Part shown: positions 50,033 through 57,990 of the stretch, piece after piece | How positions within the stretch are numbered: position 1 is the stretch's first letter | Layout: every line of letters starts with the position of its first letter | Assembly (NCBI RefSeq): GCF_900111365.1 | Contig: NZ_FOGZ01000007.1 | Coordinates: 49,854-113,853, forward strand | Source of the DNA: Propionibacterium cyclohexanicum | Lineage (GTDB): Bacteria; Actinomycetota; Actinomycetes; Propionibacteriales; Propionibacteriaceae | DNA length: 64,000 bases | Reading direction: 5' to 3' | Position numbers and translations under genes: made by a program | The notes under the pieces: model-generated | Database searches by the model: none | The model's input: only the letters and a program-made list of their open reading frames with translations | Told to the model about the DNA's origin: nothing

Positions 50033-50812
50033 ATGGCTGGCGAGATGGCACGCGAATTGGTACTCATCGGCGTCGGCGCGGGGGACCCCGACTGGATCAC
50101 GCTCGAGGCAGTCAGGGCAGTGCAGCAGATCGATGTGCTCTTCGTCGTGCTCAAGCAGGACAACCTCGACGACCTGGTGGAAGCGCGCCGCGAGATCATC
50201 AGGCGTCACCGCACCAGGCCGCTGCGCATCGTGGAACTGAACGATCCGCCACGTCCATGGCGCACCGCACCCGACTACTCGGCGGCGGTGGCCCGCTGGC
50301 GCGAGCAGCGTCTCGCTCAGTGGAGCGCCGCTGTCGCCGACGAACTGGGCGAGGGGCGAAGCGGCGGTTTCCTCGTCTGGGGCGACCCGAGTCTGTACGA
50401 GAGCACGCTGACCATTGCCCGAGAGCTCGTCGGGTCGGCGCAGGCCGCGGGCACCCCGATCGCGCTGAGAGTCATCCCGGGAGTGAGCAGCGTGCTGGCC
50501 CTGGCCGCCCGCCACCAGATCCCCCTCAACCGGCAGGGCCGGGCCGTGCAGATCACGCCGGCCCGGCTGCTGCGCGAGGGCCTGCCGCCGGGCATCGACG
50601 ACGCCGTCGTCATGCTCGACGGACGCCAGACCTTCGCGTCCATCGACCCGACGGGAATCGACATCTACTGGGGCGCCTATCTCGGCACTCCCGATGAGAT
50701 CCTCATCGGCGGACCGCTCTCGCAGGTCGCACAGCAGATCCTCGATGCCAGGGCCGCTGCGCTCGAACGCAAGGGCTGGGTCTTCGACAGCTATCTGCTC
50801 AGGCGACGCTGA
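50033..50812 (+). CDS. cobF: precorrin-6A synthase (deacetylating) CobF
   Basis: A SAM-dependent methylase of the aerobic (oxygen-dependent) B12 pathway, which methylates C-1 of precorrin-5 with loss of the acetyl group. The 259-residue protein has the TP-methylase opening LVLIGVGAGDPDWITLEAVRAVQQIDVLFVV, GFLVWGDPSLYESTLTIAREL and VIPGVSSVLALAARHQIPLN, which are CobF-specific. No other cob/cbi gene is nearby. It is divergent from the MoeZ-like gene. Confidence 0.88.
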   Translation: MAGEMARELVLIGVGAGDPDWITLEAVRAVQQIDVLFVVLKQDNLDDLVEARREIIRRHRTRPLRIVELNDPPRPWRTAPDYSAAVARWREQRLAQWSAAVADELGEGRSGGFLVWGDPSLYESTLTIARELVGSAQAAGTPIALRVIPGVSSVLALAARHQIPLNRQGRAVQITPARLLREGLPPGIDDAVVMLDGRQTFASIDPTGIDIYWGAYLGTPDEILIGGPLSQVAQQILDARAAALERKGWVFDSYLLRRR

Positions 50813-50845
50813 GGCCCTCACCGACGGGAGTCGGCGCGGGCCGGA

Positions 50846-50916
50846 GCCGTCGCGGTCAGTGCTCGTGGAGCCGCGCCGCGCTTCGCCGTCGCGGTCAGTG
50901 CTCGTGGAGCCGCGCC
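50846..50916. repeat. 39-bp tandem duplication at the 3' end of the methionine-synthase-like gene
   Basis: A 32-base sequence starting GCCGTCGCGGTCAGTGCTCG occurs at 50846-50877 and again at 50885-50916 (period 39). The second copy contains the stop codon and last codons of the minus-strand gene; the first is a displaced copy of that gene end. Confidence 0.9.
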
Positions 50917-52097
50917 CCGGCCAGCCTGGCACCCTCGCCCAGCGAGGCGAGTTTGGCCCAGGCAATGTCGCGATGCACGCGTCCGCCCAGCCCGCAATCG
51001 GTGGACGCGATGACGCGCTCGGGCCCGACCGCCTCGACATAGCGCAGGATCCGCTGGGCCACCAGCTCAGGATGTTCCACGACATTGGTGGCGTGGCCCA
51101 CCACACCGGGCACCAGAACCAGCTCTTCTGGGATGTCGACCTCGCGCCAGACCGTCCACTCGTGCTCGTGGCGAGCGTTCGCCGCCTCGAAGGACAGCGA
51201 ACCCACCTTCGCCCCAAGCACCACCGGCAGGATGTCGGCGATCGGGATGTCAGTGGTGTGCGGGCCGTGCCAGGAACCCCAGCACAGATGGAGCCGCAGC
51301 TGCTCCTTGGGCAGGCCCTCGAGGGCGTGGTTGAGCGCATCCACCCTGACCTGGATGAATTCCTGGTAGTCCGCGACACTCGGCTCGGGATTGATCTGGT
51401 CCCAGCTCTCCGCGAGCGACGGATCGTCGATCTGCAGCACCAGACCGGCGTCGACGATGGCCTTGTACTCCTCGTTCAGGACATCGGCCCAGGCGAAGAG
51501 ATGCTCCCGCTCGGTCGCGTAGTACTCGTTGCCGATCCGGGCCGCCGAGCCAGGTGAGACGGCAGTGAGGAAACCCTGCTCGCCGGGCCTCAGGGCAGCT
51601 TTGAGATGACGGATGTCGGCAGCGACCGCCTCCTGGCCGCGATAGCTCAGCGGGCCGGTGGTGGTCGGGAAGGCGGTGGCCCCCGTACCCAAGTCGATCG
51701 ACTCCGCGTAGGCGTCGGCGAACCGGGTCCAGTCACGCCGGTCGGCGAAGGAGGTGAGCACGATATGGCCCGGGGTGGACCGCTTGGCCGGCTCGGTGAA
51801 CGGATCGGTCGTCGAAAGGGTGAGCCCGTTGGCCCGCTGGAAGGAGTACGACCACCACGCGCCATAGTCGACGGCGCTGGACATCGCCTTGCCGAACTCA
51901 CCATCGCCGAGCAGCGTGATCCCGGCCTGGCGCTGACGCTCCACGACATCGGCCACGGCCTTCCCGGTGAGGGCCTCGACCTCGGGAGAGGTGCCGAGAG
52001 TGAAGCCATCGGCCGCGACCGGCCTGGCAGCGTTGGCTGCGATGAGCGCGGGGGTGCGGGGCAGACTCCCCGCGGTGGTTGTGGCAATACTGACCAT
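50895..52097 (-). CDS. cobalamin-independent methionine synthase-like protein (MetE C-terminal domain)
   Basis: The 400-residue protein matches the MetE C-terminal barrel: TTTAGSLPRTPALI, GITLLGDGEFGK, LQIDDPSLAESW, RLHLCWGSWHGPHTTDIPI (zinc His and Cys) and VIASTDCGLGGR (second zinc Cys), in the order H-x-C ... C. It lacks the N-terminal MetE domain and is about half MetE size. Such proteins methylate or dealkylate thiols (epoxyalkane:CoM transferase and short MetE-like families); the acceptor is uncertain. It runs in the same direction as nirK, 147 bases downstream. Confidence 0.85.
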   Translation of the reverse strand: MVSIATTTAGSLPRTPALIAANAARPVAADGFTLGTSPEVEALTGKAVADVVERQRQAGITLLGDGEFGKAMSSAVDYGAWWSYSFQRANGLTLSTTDPFTEPAKRSTPGHIVLTSFADRRDWTRFADAYAESIDLGTGATAFPTTTGPLSYRGQEAVAADIRHLKAALRPGEQGFLTAVSPGSAARIGNEYYATEREHLFAWADVLNEEYKAIVDAGLVLQIDDPSLAESWDQINPEPSVADYQEFIQVRVDALNHALEGLPKEQLRLHLCWGSWHGPHTTDIPIADILPVVLGAKVGSLSFEAANARHEHEWTVWREVDIPEELVLVPGVVGHATNVVEHPELVAQRILRYVEAVGPERVIASTDCGLGGRVHRDIAWAKLASLGEGARLAGARLHEH

Positions 52098-52156
52098 GCG
52101 ACATCTCTCCCTGTGTGCGGGCCGTTGTGAACCCGGATTCGGACACTACCGGCGAA

Positions 52157-52179
52157 ACCTGCCCGACGCCGAGGCAGGT
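52157..52179 (-). terminator. possible terminator of the nirK operon
   Basis: ACCTGCC at 52157-52163 and GGCAGGT at 52173-52179 form a 7-bp hairpin with a 9-base loop, about 65 bases past the nirK stop on the minus strand. Only TTT follows it. Confidence 0.4.
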
Positions 52180-52244
52180 GGTGAAACATTTCGCGTCGTG
52201 ACCCTGGCGATCTCCATCGGTCCGGTGAGGATCCCGCGGTGCGC

Positions 52245-53759
52245 TCAACTCACCGCGAGGGTGGCATGCGCACCCTTCTCGGCAAGGCTCATCTCGTGGT
52301 TCACGATGGCGTAGTGCCCCGCGGCCGGGGGCACGAATTCCACAAACCCGCCCTGGGCCGCGGACAGCGGCAGCACCTGCGCGCCGGCCGATCCGTCGGG
52401 CATCTGGGCGGAGCGGCCATCGCGGATTCGGTAGGCCCCCTCCGTCCAGACGGTGTCGAACTGGGCCCCGACCACGTGGAATGCCCAGGAGTCGTTGGGC
52501 CCGGCGTCGAGCGTCCAGATCCGCACGCGCTGCCCCGCCCGCGCGCTCAGCGGGTGGGAGTCGTACTGGAAGGGCATCCCATTGAAGGCCATGAGGTCCG
52601 GAATGGCAGTGGCCACCTTCGTCGCGTCGGCGGGCTGGCCGTTGGCGCCCAGATACAGCTCGGACTGGATGAGCACATAGGACTTGTCCACCGGGGCCAG
52701 TCCGTCGGGCTCGATGACCACGGCCCCGAACATGCCGCTGGCGATGTGCACCGACATCGGCACCGTCGAGCAGTGGTACATCCAGATGCCGGCCTTGGTG
52801 GCGGTGAAGTCGTACTGCAGCGACTGTCCGGGGGAGATCGTGCGCATCGGCTGGTCGGGCGACAGCGAGCCGGCGTGGAAGTCGATCGAGTGTCCCATGG
52901 TGGCCTGGTTGACCAAGGTGATGTGGAAGGTGTCCCCTACGCGTCCGTGCAGCACCGGGCCTGGCGTGGTGCCGTTGTAGGTCCACACCTGTCGTGTCAC
53001 CCCGGGGGCCAGCTGCTGGGTGTGCTCGGTGACGGTCAGCGTGACGTTGTGCTCGGTTGATCCGTCCAGGGGCGGCAGCGAGGCCGGGTAGGGATCCTCG
53101 GTGGCTGCCTGGTCCTTGAGCTGGGTCATGGTGGGAATGGCGACATCGCCCGAGCCGGAGGCCCCGCCCGGCGTGCCCATGGCCCCGCTCGCTGCGCTCG
53201 TCGCGGCACCGGACGGCGAGCCGCCCTCGGTGACGATCTGGAGGGTCATGCCCATCTGGCGGTGCCCGGTCAGCGAGCACCACCCGTCGACGTCCGAGGA
53301 GATGATGCCCGCGTCGAGTGTGGCGGACTGACCGGGTGCCAGGGTGGGCAGGGCGGCTCCCGACGCCAGCACCAGGTCATGGCTCTGGGAGTCCTTGTTG
53401 GTCAGCGTGATCTCCAAGCGGTTGCCGGCGGGGACGTCGATCCGGTTGGGGGTGAAGCTCATCCCCTTGGCCTCCACCTGCACAGTGGTGGTCTGGCCGG
53501 TCGGCGCCACCGGCGGCTGGGACGACGCGGTGCCCGGGCCTGACTGGGGGGTGCTGCGAGCCATCGGCCCGGGGTGGACCAGCAGTGCCGCCACGGTCAC
53601 GCAGACCACGATCACCAGCCCGGTGATGAGTCCGGCCGTGCGCGAGATCGGGTCGGTGTGCTCGCCGGGCAGTTTCGCCGGTGCCGGCTTGCCCCCGGAT
53701 GTGCCGGCTGGTTTCGCCGGGCCGGCAGGGTTCGGGCCCACGGGTGGTTTGTCAGTCAT
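52245..53759 (-). CDS. nirK: copper-containing nitrite reductase with N-terminal cupredoxin domain
   Basis: Reduces nitrite to nitric oxide. The 504-residue protein has a cytoplasmic Pro/Gly-rich tail, one transmembrane anchor (about 41-61), an extra cupredoxin domain (about 90-176) with its own blue-copper ligands His127, Cys161, His166 and Met169, a linker, then the two-domain NirK. In the latter, type 1 copper ligands are His290, Cys330, His338 and Met343; type 2 ligands are His295, His329 and His488; catalytic Asp293 and His428 are present. All essential residues are intact. The extra domain may deliver electrons internally. The start overlaps the end of the upstream membrane-protein gene by eight bases. 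Confidence 0.93.
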   Translation of the reverse strand: MTDKPPVGPNPAGPAKPAGTSGGKPAPAKLPGEHTDPISRTAGLITGLVIVVCVTVAALLVHPGPMARSTPQSGPGTASSQPPVAPTGQTTTVQVEAKGMSFTPNRIDVPAGNRLEITLTNKDSQSHDLVLASGAALPTLAPGQSATLDAGIISSDVDGWCSLTGHRQMGMTLQIVTEGGSPSGAATSAASGAMGTPGGASGSGDVAIPTMTQLKDQAATEDPYPASLPPLDGSTEHNVTLTVTEHTQQLAPGVTRQVWTYNGTTPGPVLHGRVGDTFHITLVNQATMGHSIDFHAGSLSPDQPMRTISPGQSLQYDFTATKAGIWMYHCSTVPMSVHIASGMFGAVVIEPDGLAPVDKSYVLIQSELYLGANGQPADATKVATAIPDLMAFNGMPFQYDSHPLSARAGQRVRIWTLDAGPNDSWAFHVVGAQFDTVWTEGAYRIRDGRSAQMPDGSAGAQVLPLSAAQGGFVEFVPPAAGHYAIVNHEMSLAEKGAHATLAVS

Positions 53760-55029
53760 GATCGATCCTTCGCGATCTCAGGGCAGCAGCCTTTGCCGTC
53801 GCCTGGTGCACCCCAGCCAGGGCGAACAGGACAATGTCGGTGCCATAGCAGGCGAGCACGAGCAGCCACCACAGCACATGCAGGGTGGCGCCGTCATCAG
53901 CCACCGCAATGAGCAGGAGAGCGGTGTTGCGCACGCTGAACCGCACGGGCCAGCTCGTTTCCAGCACACCCATGCCCACCCGCAAGGCGGCGGGTCCTCC
54001 GCCGATGACGACGGGCATGAGATAGGTGAGGGCGGCGATGAAGATCTGGGCCAGCCCGGCAGCGCCGAGCAGCGGCAGCCAGCCGAGGTTGGCGGCCCGC
54101 AGCGCCGTGGCGTTGCCGGCGCAAAGGGCGTGCCAGATCACTGCGCCGAGGCAGGCGAGCGTCCAGGCCACGCCGGCCGCCAGCGTCCACGTCGCGACGC
54201 TGCGCGGCGCCCTGGCCCGGGCCGCGTTGACCAGCGGAATGAGAACGTCGACGCCCAGCGTGACAGTGAAGACGAGCAGGCCCAGTCCGACACCGGCCAT
54301 GATGTCGAATCCGGCGGCCACCACGGCCACGAGCAGCCCGGCGCACATCCACCCCAGACCGCGGGTCGCCCGCGAGACCGCTGTTGGGTCCATCCGAGTG
54401 CGCATCATGGTCGGGCCGAGGGTGATGAGCGTGCCGGCCATCGTCAGACCGACCCAGCCCGCCACGTTCGCGGTGGCGTGCGCAACTGTCAGCGGGTCCT
54501 GCCAGCGCACGAGCCAGCCGGCCGGGTGGCGTGAGACGAGCGCGACCGCCACAAAACCGGCGATGATGCTGCCGAGCACGAGAAAACCGGACGCCGCGGC
54601 GTAGTAGCGGATGACGATCACGAAGCGCGTCGCGAGCGTGTGGCGGGCCGCCAGGACCATGTCCAGACCGTGCCAGCAGATGACTGCGGCGACCGCTCCG
54701 GCGCAACTGGCGGCGGCCCAGGCCGCACCGGTCCACATCGCGGCGAACAGCACCACGAGCAGCACATTGAAGGTCACGGCGCGGATCACATTGTTGAGCC
54801 CGGCCCGCCGGTCATCGGCCGACAGGTGAAGCAGTGTGCGCGCGAAATACCAGGACCACTGGAGGATGGCATTGGCCAGCACCCCCAGGGTGACGACGTG
54901 GACCATCGTCCACAACGGAACGGGTAGCACGCCGCGGGTGAGCAGGCCGATCGCGAGGACCACCAGGGCAATGATCATCCAGGCCGTGGCGAAGCGATCG
55001 GCACGGACCCGGCTCACCACCCGGCTCAT
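53752..55029 (-). CDS. multi-pass membrane protein, NnrS/copper-oxidase-like, nirK partner
   Basis: The 425-residue protein has 12 hydrophobic segments. Motifs such as WTMVHVVTLGVLANAILQWSWYFARTLLH, ICWHGLDMVLAARH and AHATANVAGWVGLTMAGTLITLGPTMMRTRM carry His residues at helix ends, the heme- or copper-binding style of NnrS-type proteins. It overlaps nirK by eight bases (ATGACTGA) and is 25 bases downstream of the next NnrS-like gene, so the three form one operon. A role in electron supply to NirK or in NO handling is inference. Confidence 0.75.
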   Translation of the reverse strand: MSRVVSRVRADRFATAWMIIALVVLAIGLLTRGVLPVPLWTMVHVVTLGVLANAILQWSWYFARTLLHLSADDRRAGLNNVIRAVTFNVLLVVLFAAMWTGAAWAAASCAGAVAAVICWHGLDMVLAARHTLATRFVIVIRYYAAASGFLVLGSIIAGFVAVALVSRHPAGWLVRWQDPLTVAHATANVAGWVGLTMAGTLITLGPTMMRTRMDPTAVSRATRGLGWMCAGLLVAVVAAGFDIMAGVGLGLLVFTVTLGVDVLIPLVNAARARAPRSVATWTLAAGVAWTLACLGAVIWHALCAGNATALRAANLGWLPLLGAAGLAQIFIAALTYLMPVVIGGGPAALRVGMGVLETSWPVRFSVRNTALLLIAVADDGATLHVLWWLLVLACYGTDIVLFALAGVHQATAKAAALRSRRIDHD

Positions 55030-55054
55030 CGCCGGGCCTTCGTGGCGGGGCTGT

Positions 55055-56272
55055 TCATCGCCGGGCCCTCGTGGCGGTGCGTCTCGTCCCGGAGCTGAGC
55101 ACCAGGCCGACCACGCAGCCGAGCAGCGCCAGCAGGGCCATGACATCGAGGGCCCCGCCGAAATGCCAGGCACCGATGGCGTCGCGGAAACCTCCCGCGA
55201 CGCGCACGATGAGTCCCGCCTGCAGCAGCCCCCAGACCGCCCATAGCACCGGGTGATATGGCAGCTCGCGGTGCACGATGGCCGGCACGATGACGGGGGC
55301 GTGCGCCAGGATCATGGACACGACAAAGCCCAGGGTGATGGCGTGCACTGTGAAGTCGTACCGGTATCCGCTGTAGACGGGGCCAGCGGCGAGCCACGAC
55401 AGCGCCGCGAGGAATGCCCAGGCGTAGCCGCCGAGCATGCAGGCGGCCATCAGCTGGGCTGCGCCGTGCCCGTGGATGGTGTGCCGCGCGATGTCGTGGG
55501 TGACGAGGTCGGCCATGAGGACGGCCAGCATGAAGCCGAGTGCCGCATAGCCGAGCCCGGGTGTGAGCAGGGTCAGCGGGAGTGTGAGCAGCACCAGTCC
55601 TGCCCAGCCCATGATCTGGCGCTCCAGACGCCCCTGGAAGGCGAGCCTGGCCAGGTCGAGGCGTTCGCCGCCGATGGTGAGCACGAGCAGCACCGCCCAC
55701 CACGGGAAGATCTGGGGGATGGCCAGACCCCTCGCCCACAGGGCGGCACCCCCGATTCCGGCCACAGCCCCGATCATCTGGATGCCCAGCGCGGCGCTGG
55801 GCTGGGCATGCCACATGACGATGTAGATCGTCAACAAGAGGGTGCAGGCTGCCGCCCACGCTGCGCCGGCGAGCAATTGGCCGGGGATCGGGGCACCGGC
55901 GACGCCGGCGATGAGCAGCAGGCCGCCGAGCACTCCGGCTGCCGGCGCCGCATATCCCCAGCCCGAGCGGGCCACGACGGCTCGCAAGGCGACAGCTCGT
56001 TCCAGTGAGATGAGCGTCGTGAGGAAGCCATAGACCATGAGGGGGCCGTGCATCTGGCCGATCTCTGCTCCCTGGACCGGCGCCGGCAGACCCAGTCGCA
56101 GCAATGCGGCATCGAGGCCGGTGAGCAGCATTGCGGCGCCACCGACGAGCAGAATCACCCGGTGCCACACCGGAGAATCCTTCGCCGAGGGGATACGGGC
56201 CGGTATCGGTCTCGCGGGACGAGCAGGGGGAGCCGTTCTCGTGGACGGCGCGCTGACGTTGCCCATTCCCAT
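55055..56272 (-). CDS. NnrS-like heme/copper membrane protein
   Basis: The 405-residue protein has 12 hydrophobic segments and the NnrS-type motif pairs EIGQMHGPLMVYGFLTTLISLERA near residue 75 and YRYDFTVHAITLGFVVSMILAHAPVIVPAIVHRELPYHP near residue 315, with His residues placed as heme or copper ligands. NnrS proteins protect against nitrosative stress in denitrifiers. The first gene of the nirK operon; ATG at 56272 (GAGAGG directly before) or 56266. A 45-residue Pro/Ala-rich N-terminus precedes the first helix. Confidence 0.8.
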   Translation of the reverse strand: MGMGNVSAPSTRTAPPARPARPIPARIPSAKDSPVWHRVILLVGGAAMLLTGLDAALLRLGLPAPVQGAEIGQMHGPLMVYGFLTTLISLERAVALRAVVARSGWGYAAPAAGVLGGLLLIAGVAGAPIPGQLLAGAAWAAACTLLLTIYIVMWHAQPSAALGIQMIGAVAGIGGAALWARGLAIPQIFPWWAVLLVLTIGGERLDLARLAFQGRLERQIMGWAGLVLLTLPLTLLTPGLGYAALGFMLAVLMADLVTHDIARHTIHGHGAAQLMAACMLGGYAWAFLAALSWLAAGPVYSGYRYDFTVHAITLGFVVSMILAHAPVIVPAIVHRELPYHPVLWAVWGLLQAGLIVRVAGGFRDAIGAWHFGGALDVMALLALLGCVVGLVLSSGTRRTATRARR

Positions 56273-56347
56273 CCTCTCGGCCCCGGATCGAGACCCGGGG
56301 ACATGCAGAACGACAATCAATATTAAGGAGGATGTTACTCTTTAGTT
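56273..56347. promoter_or_regulatory. divergent control region of the nirK operon and its regulator
   Basis: An AT-rich patch at about 56313-56347 stands out against the G+C-rich surroundings. On the minus strand TAATAT (complement of 56320-56325) is a good -10 for the nirK operon. TTACT-CTTT-AGTTA at 56335-56348 is an imperfect inverted repeat that could bind the divergent regulator. AAGGAGG at 56325-56331 is too far from the regulator ATG (56348) for normal initiation. Confidence 0.5.
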
Positions 56348-57160
56348 ATGGTCGAGTTGAGCGCGTCGCAGGCACCGGCGACTGGCACTGCCCCTGCGAC
56401 CACTGCCCCTGCGACGGCGATGCTCACGAGTGCCCGGGCCCGGGTGCTGGAGGCCCTGCGGGCAGCACCGGAGCCGATCACCGCCCGCGAACTCGGCGAC
56501 CGGCTCCATCTTCACCCCACGACAGTGCGGTTCCACCTCGATCGGCTGGTCGCCGAGGGCCTGGTCACCACGCAGCTGCGCCGCCAGGGCGGTCGCGGAC
56601 GCCCGGCCACCTGCTATCTGGCGGTGCCACAGGCCAATCCCGATGCAGCCGAGGTCTGGATACCGCTGATCGAGGCCCTCGCCTCCGCTCTGGAGGCCCA
56701 GGGGCCGAGAGGCCACGCCAACGCGGTGGCGGCCGGGACGACCTGGGCCCAGCAGATCCTCGACGACCACCGCGATGGGGGCCACGATCATGGCGCGAAC
56801 TCAGACAACCCCGACCAGTTCGGCGCGGAGGCCTTGCGGCAGTTGCTCAGCCGCCTGGGCTTCTCCCCGACCGCGGCCCCGTGGGGACTGTCGCTGGCAT
56901 CGTGTCCCTTCATCGCGTCGGCGCGCCGCCACCCCCATGTGGTGTGTGCCGTGCACCTGGGTCTCTCGCGCGGGTTGCTCGGCCGGCTCGGGCCGAACAC
57001 CCCGGGCCGTGTCGAGCTTCGGCCCTTCGCCGAGCCGGGCGCCTGTCATCTCGTCTTCGGCCCCGAGGGGCCGAACAACCCGGGGGAGGACGATCCGTCC
57101 CGGTCCCGGCCCGTCGTGCCACCCGGGCATGTCGAAGAAACCGAAAGGACATCCAGATGA
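56348..57160 (+). CDS. winged-helix regulator with SufR-like cysteine pattern
   Basis: The 270-residue protein has a helix-turn-helix at residues 43-75 (EPITARELGDRLHLHPTTVRFHLDRLVAEGLVTTQLRRQGGRGRP), the DeoR/ArsR-like type found in SufR. Downstream are Cys186, Cys200 and Cys233 (C-x13-C-x32-C) in LASCPFIASARRHPHVVCAVHLG and EPGACHLVFG. This closely resembles the [4Fe-4S] ligand spacing of SufR. It is divergent from the nirK operon and overlaps the DUF2249 gene (ATGA), so it probably senses NO, iron or oxygen and controls nirK; that is inference. Confidence 0.8.
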   Translation: MVELSASQAPATGTAPATTAPATAMLTSARARVLEALRAAPEPITARELGDRLHLHPTTVRFHLDRLVAEGLVTTQLRRQGGRGRPATCYLAVPQANPDAAEVWIPLIEALASALEAQGPRGHANAVAAGTTWAQQILDDHRDGGHDHGANSDNPDQFGAEALRQLLSRLGFSPTAAPWGLSLASCPFIASARRHPHVVCAVHLGLSRGLLGRLGPNTPGRVELRPFAEPGACHLVFGPEGPNNPGEDDPSRSRPVVPPGHVEETERTSR

Positions 57161-57426
57161 GCAGTGAGAACCGGCAGATCGGCCAGGCGATCCCGATCAA
57201 CGCGGGGGACATTCCCGTTCTCGTGGCCACCGAGATCCCGCACGAGATCCGGCACGGCGCGATCATCGGTGCCTTCCAGTCCTTGCGTCCGGGCAATTCG
57301 ATGGTGCTCGTGGCACCGCACAATCCGCTGCCGCTGCTCGACCAGCTGCGCGAGGTCGCCGATCTCGATGTCAGCTATCTGCAGTCCGGACCGGTGGAGT
57401 GGCGTCTGCAGCTCACCAAGCCGTGA
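57157..57426 (+). CDS. DUF2249 domain protein
   Basis: The 89-residue protein is one DUF2249 domain: LVATEIPHEIRHGAIIGAFQSLRPGNSMVLVAPHNPLPLLDQLREVADLDVSYLQSGPVEWRLQLTK, including the characteristic E-x2-P-x-x-RH-x-I and H-x-P-x-P-L. It has a TusA-like fold, and such proteins are often found with hemerythrin and denitrification genes. It overlaps the regulator stop (ATGA). Its function is unknown. Confidence 0.88.
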   Translation: MSSENRQIGQAIPINAGDIPVLVATEIPHEIRHGAIIGAFQSLRPGNSMVLVAPHNPLPLLDQLREVADLDVSYLQSGPVEWRLQLTKP

Positions 57427-57523
57427 CCCTGTGATCCGTCCCTGCGCCGCGCCGAATCCTCGGGCATCGCGGCGCGGGGCTCCTGATCGGTGCCATTGCC
57501 CGGGGACCTGAGGAGCCATCATC

Positions 57524-57892
57524 ATGCCAGTCGCCATCAAACGGGTCTATGAGGCAGCGAGCGAGGCCGACGGGCAGCGCATCCTCGTCGACCGGTTGTG
57601 GCCGCGGGGTATCTCCCACGAACGGGCGCAGCTGAGTGCCTGGGAGAAGGAGGTGGCTCCTACGGCGCAATTGCGCACCTGGTTCAATCACGAACCGTCC
57701 CGGATGGCCGAGTTCACCAGGCGATACCGTCACGAGCTCGATACCCTTGCCCCCGCCCAGGAGGCAGTTGGACGCCTGCTCGAGCTGCTCGGCCAGGGCA
57801 CGAAGATCACCCTCGTCTATGGGGCGAAGGATCCGACGCTGAATCAGGCGCGAGTTCTCGCGGACTATCTGCACGAGAAGACCGTGAGCTGA
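57524..57892 (+). CDS. DUF488 family protein
   Basis: The 122-residue protein matches DUF488/YeaO: IKRVYEAASEADGQRILVDRLWPRGISHERAQLSAWEKEVAPTAQLRTWFNHEPSRMAEFTRRYRHEL and TLVYGAKDPTLNQARVLADYL. Family function is unknown; some members occur with redox and heavy-metal genes. It lies 97 bases downstream of the DUF2249 gene in the same direction, so it may be in the same transcript. Confidence 0.9.
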   Translation: MPVAIKRVYEAASEADGQRILVDRLWPRGISHERAQLSAWEKEVAPTAQLRTWFNHEPSRMAEFTRRYRHELDTLAPAQEAVGRLLELLGQGTKITLVYGAKDPTLNQARVLADYLHEKTVS

Positions 57893-57923
57893 GCCTTCCT
57901 TGGCATCACCCACCGTCAACGCA

Positions 57924-57989
57924 GTGACCGCGGTACGCGGTCACTGTGGAAAGCCGATCCGCGGTACGCGGTCACCCTGAAAGGTCGAT
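57924..57989 (+). repeat. 31-bp tandem duplication containing a palindrome, before the FMN-binding gene
   Basis: A 31-base unit beginning CCGCGGTACGCGGTCAC occurs at 57928-57958 and 57959-57989 (the first 17 bases are identical; the rest diverge slightly). The first copy is part of an inverted repeat, GTGACCGCG (57924-57932), GTA, CGCGGTCAC (57936-57944). The second copy supplies the AAAGG ribosome-binding site for the ATG at 57991. Confidence 0.85.
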
Positions 57990-57990
57990 C

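Noticed and set aside
52098..52244. possible cobalamin or SAM riboswitch upstream of the methionine-synthase-like gene
   Set aside because: No B12 box or SAM-riboswitch core could be found; the only structure is a 7-bp hairpin more likely to end nirK transcription.
56332..57156. ATG directly after AAGGAGG, giving a long frame in phase with the DUF2249 gene
   Set aside because: The spacing is one base or less, and the winged-helix regulator occupies another frame over the same bases with clear motifs.
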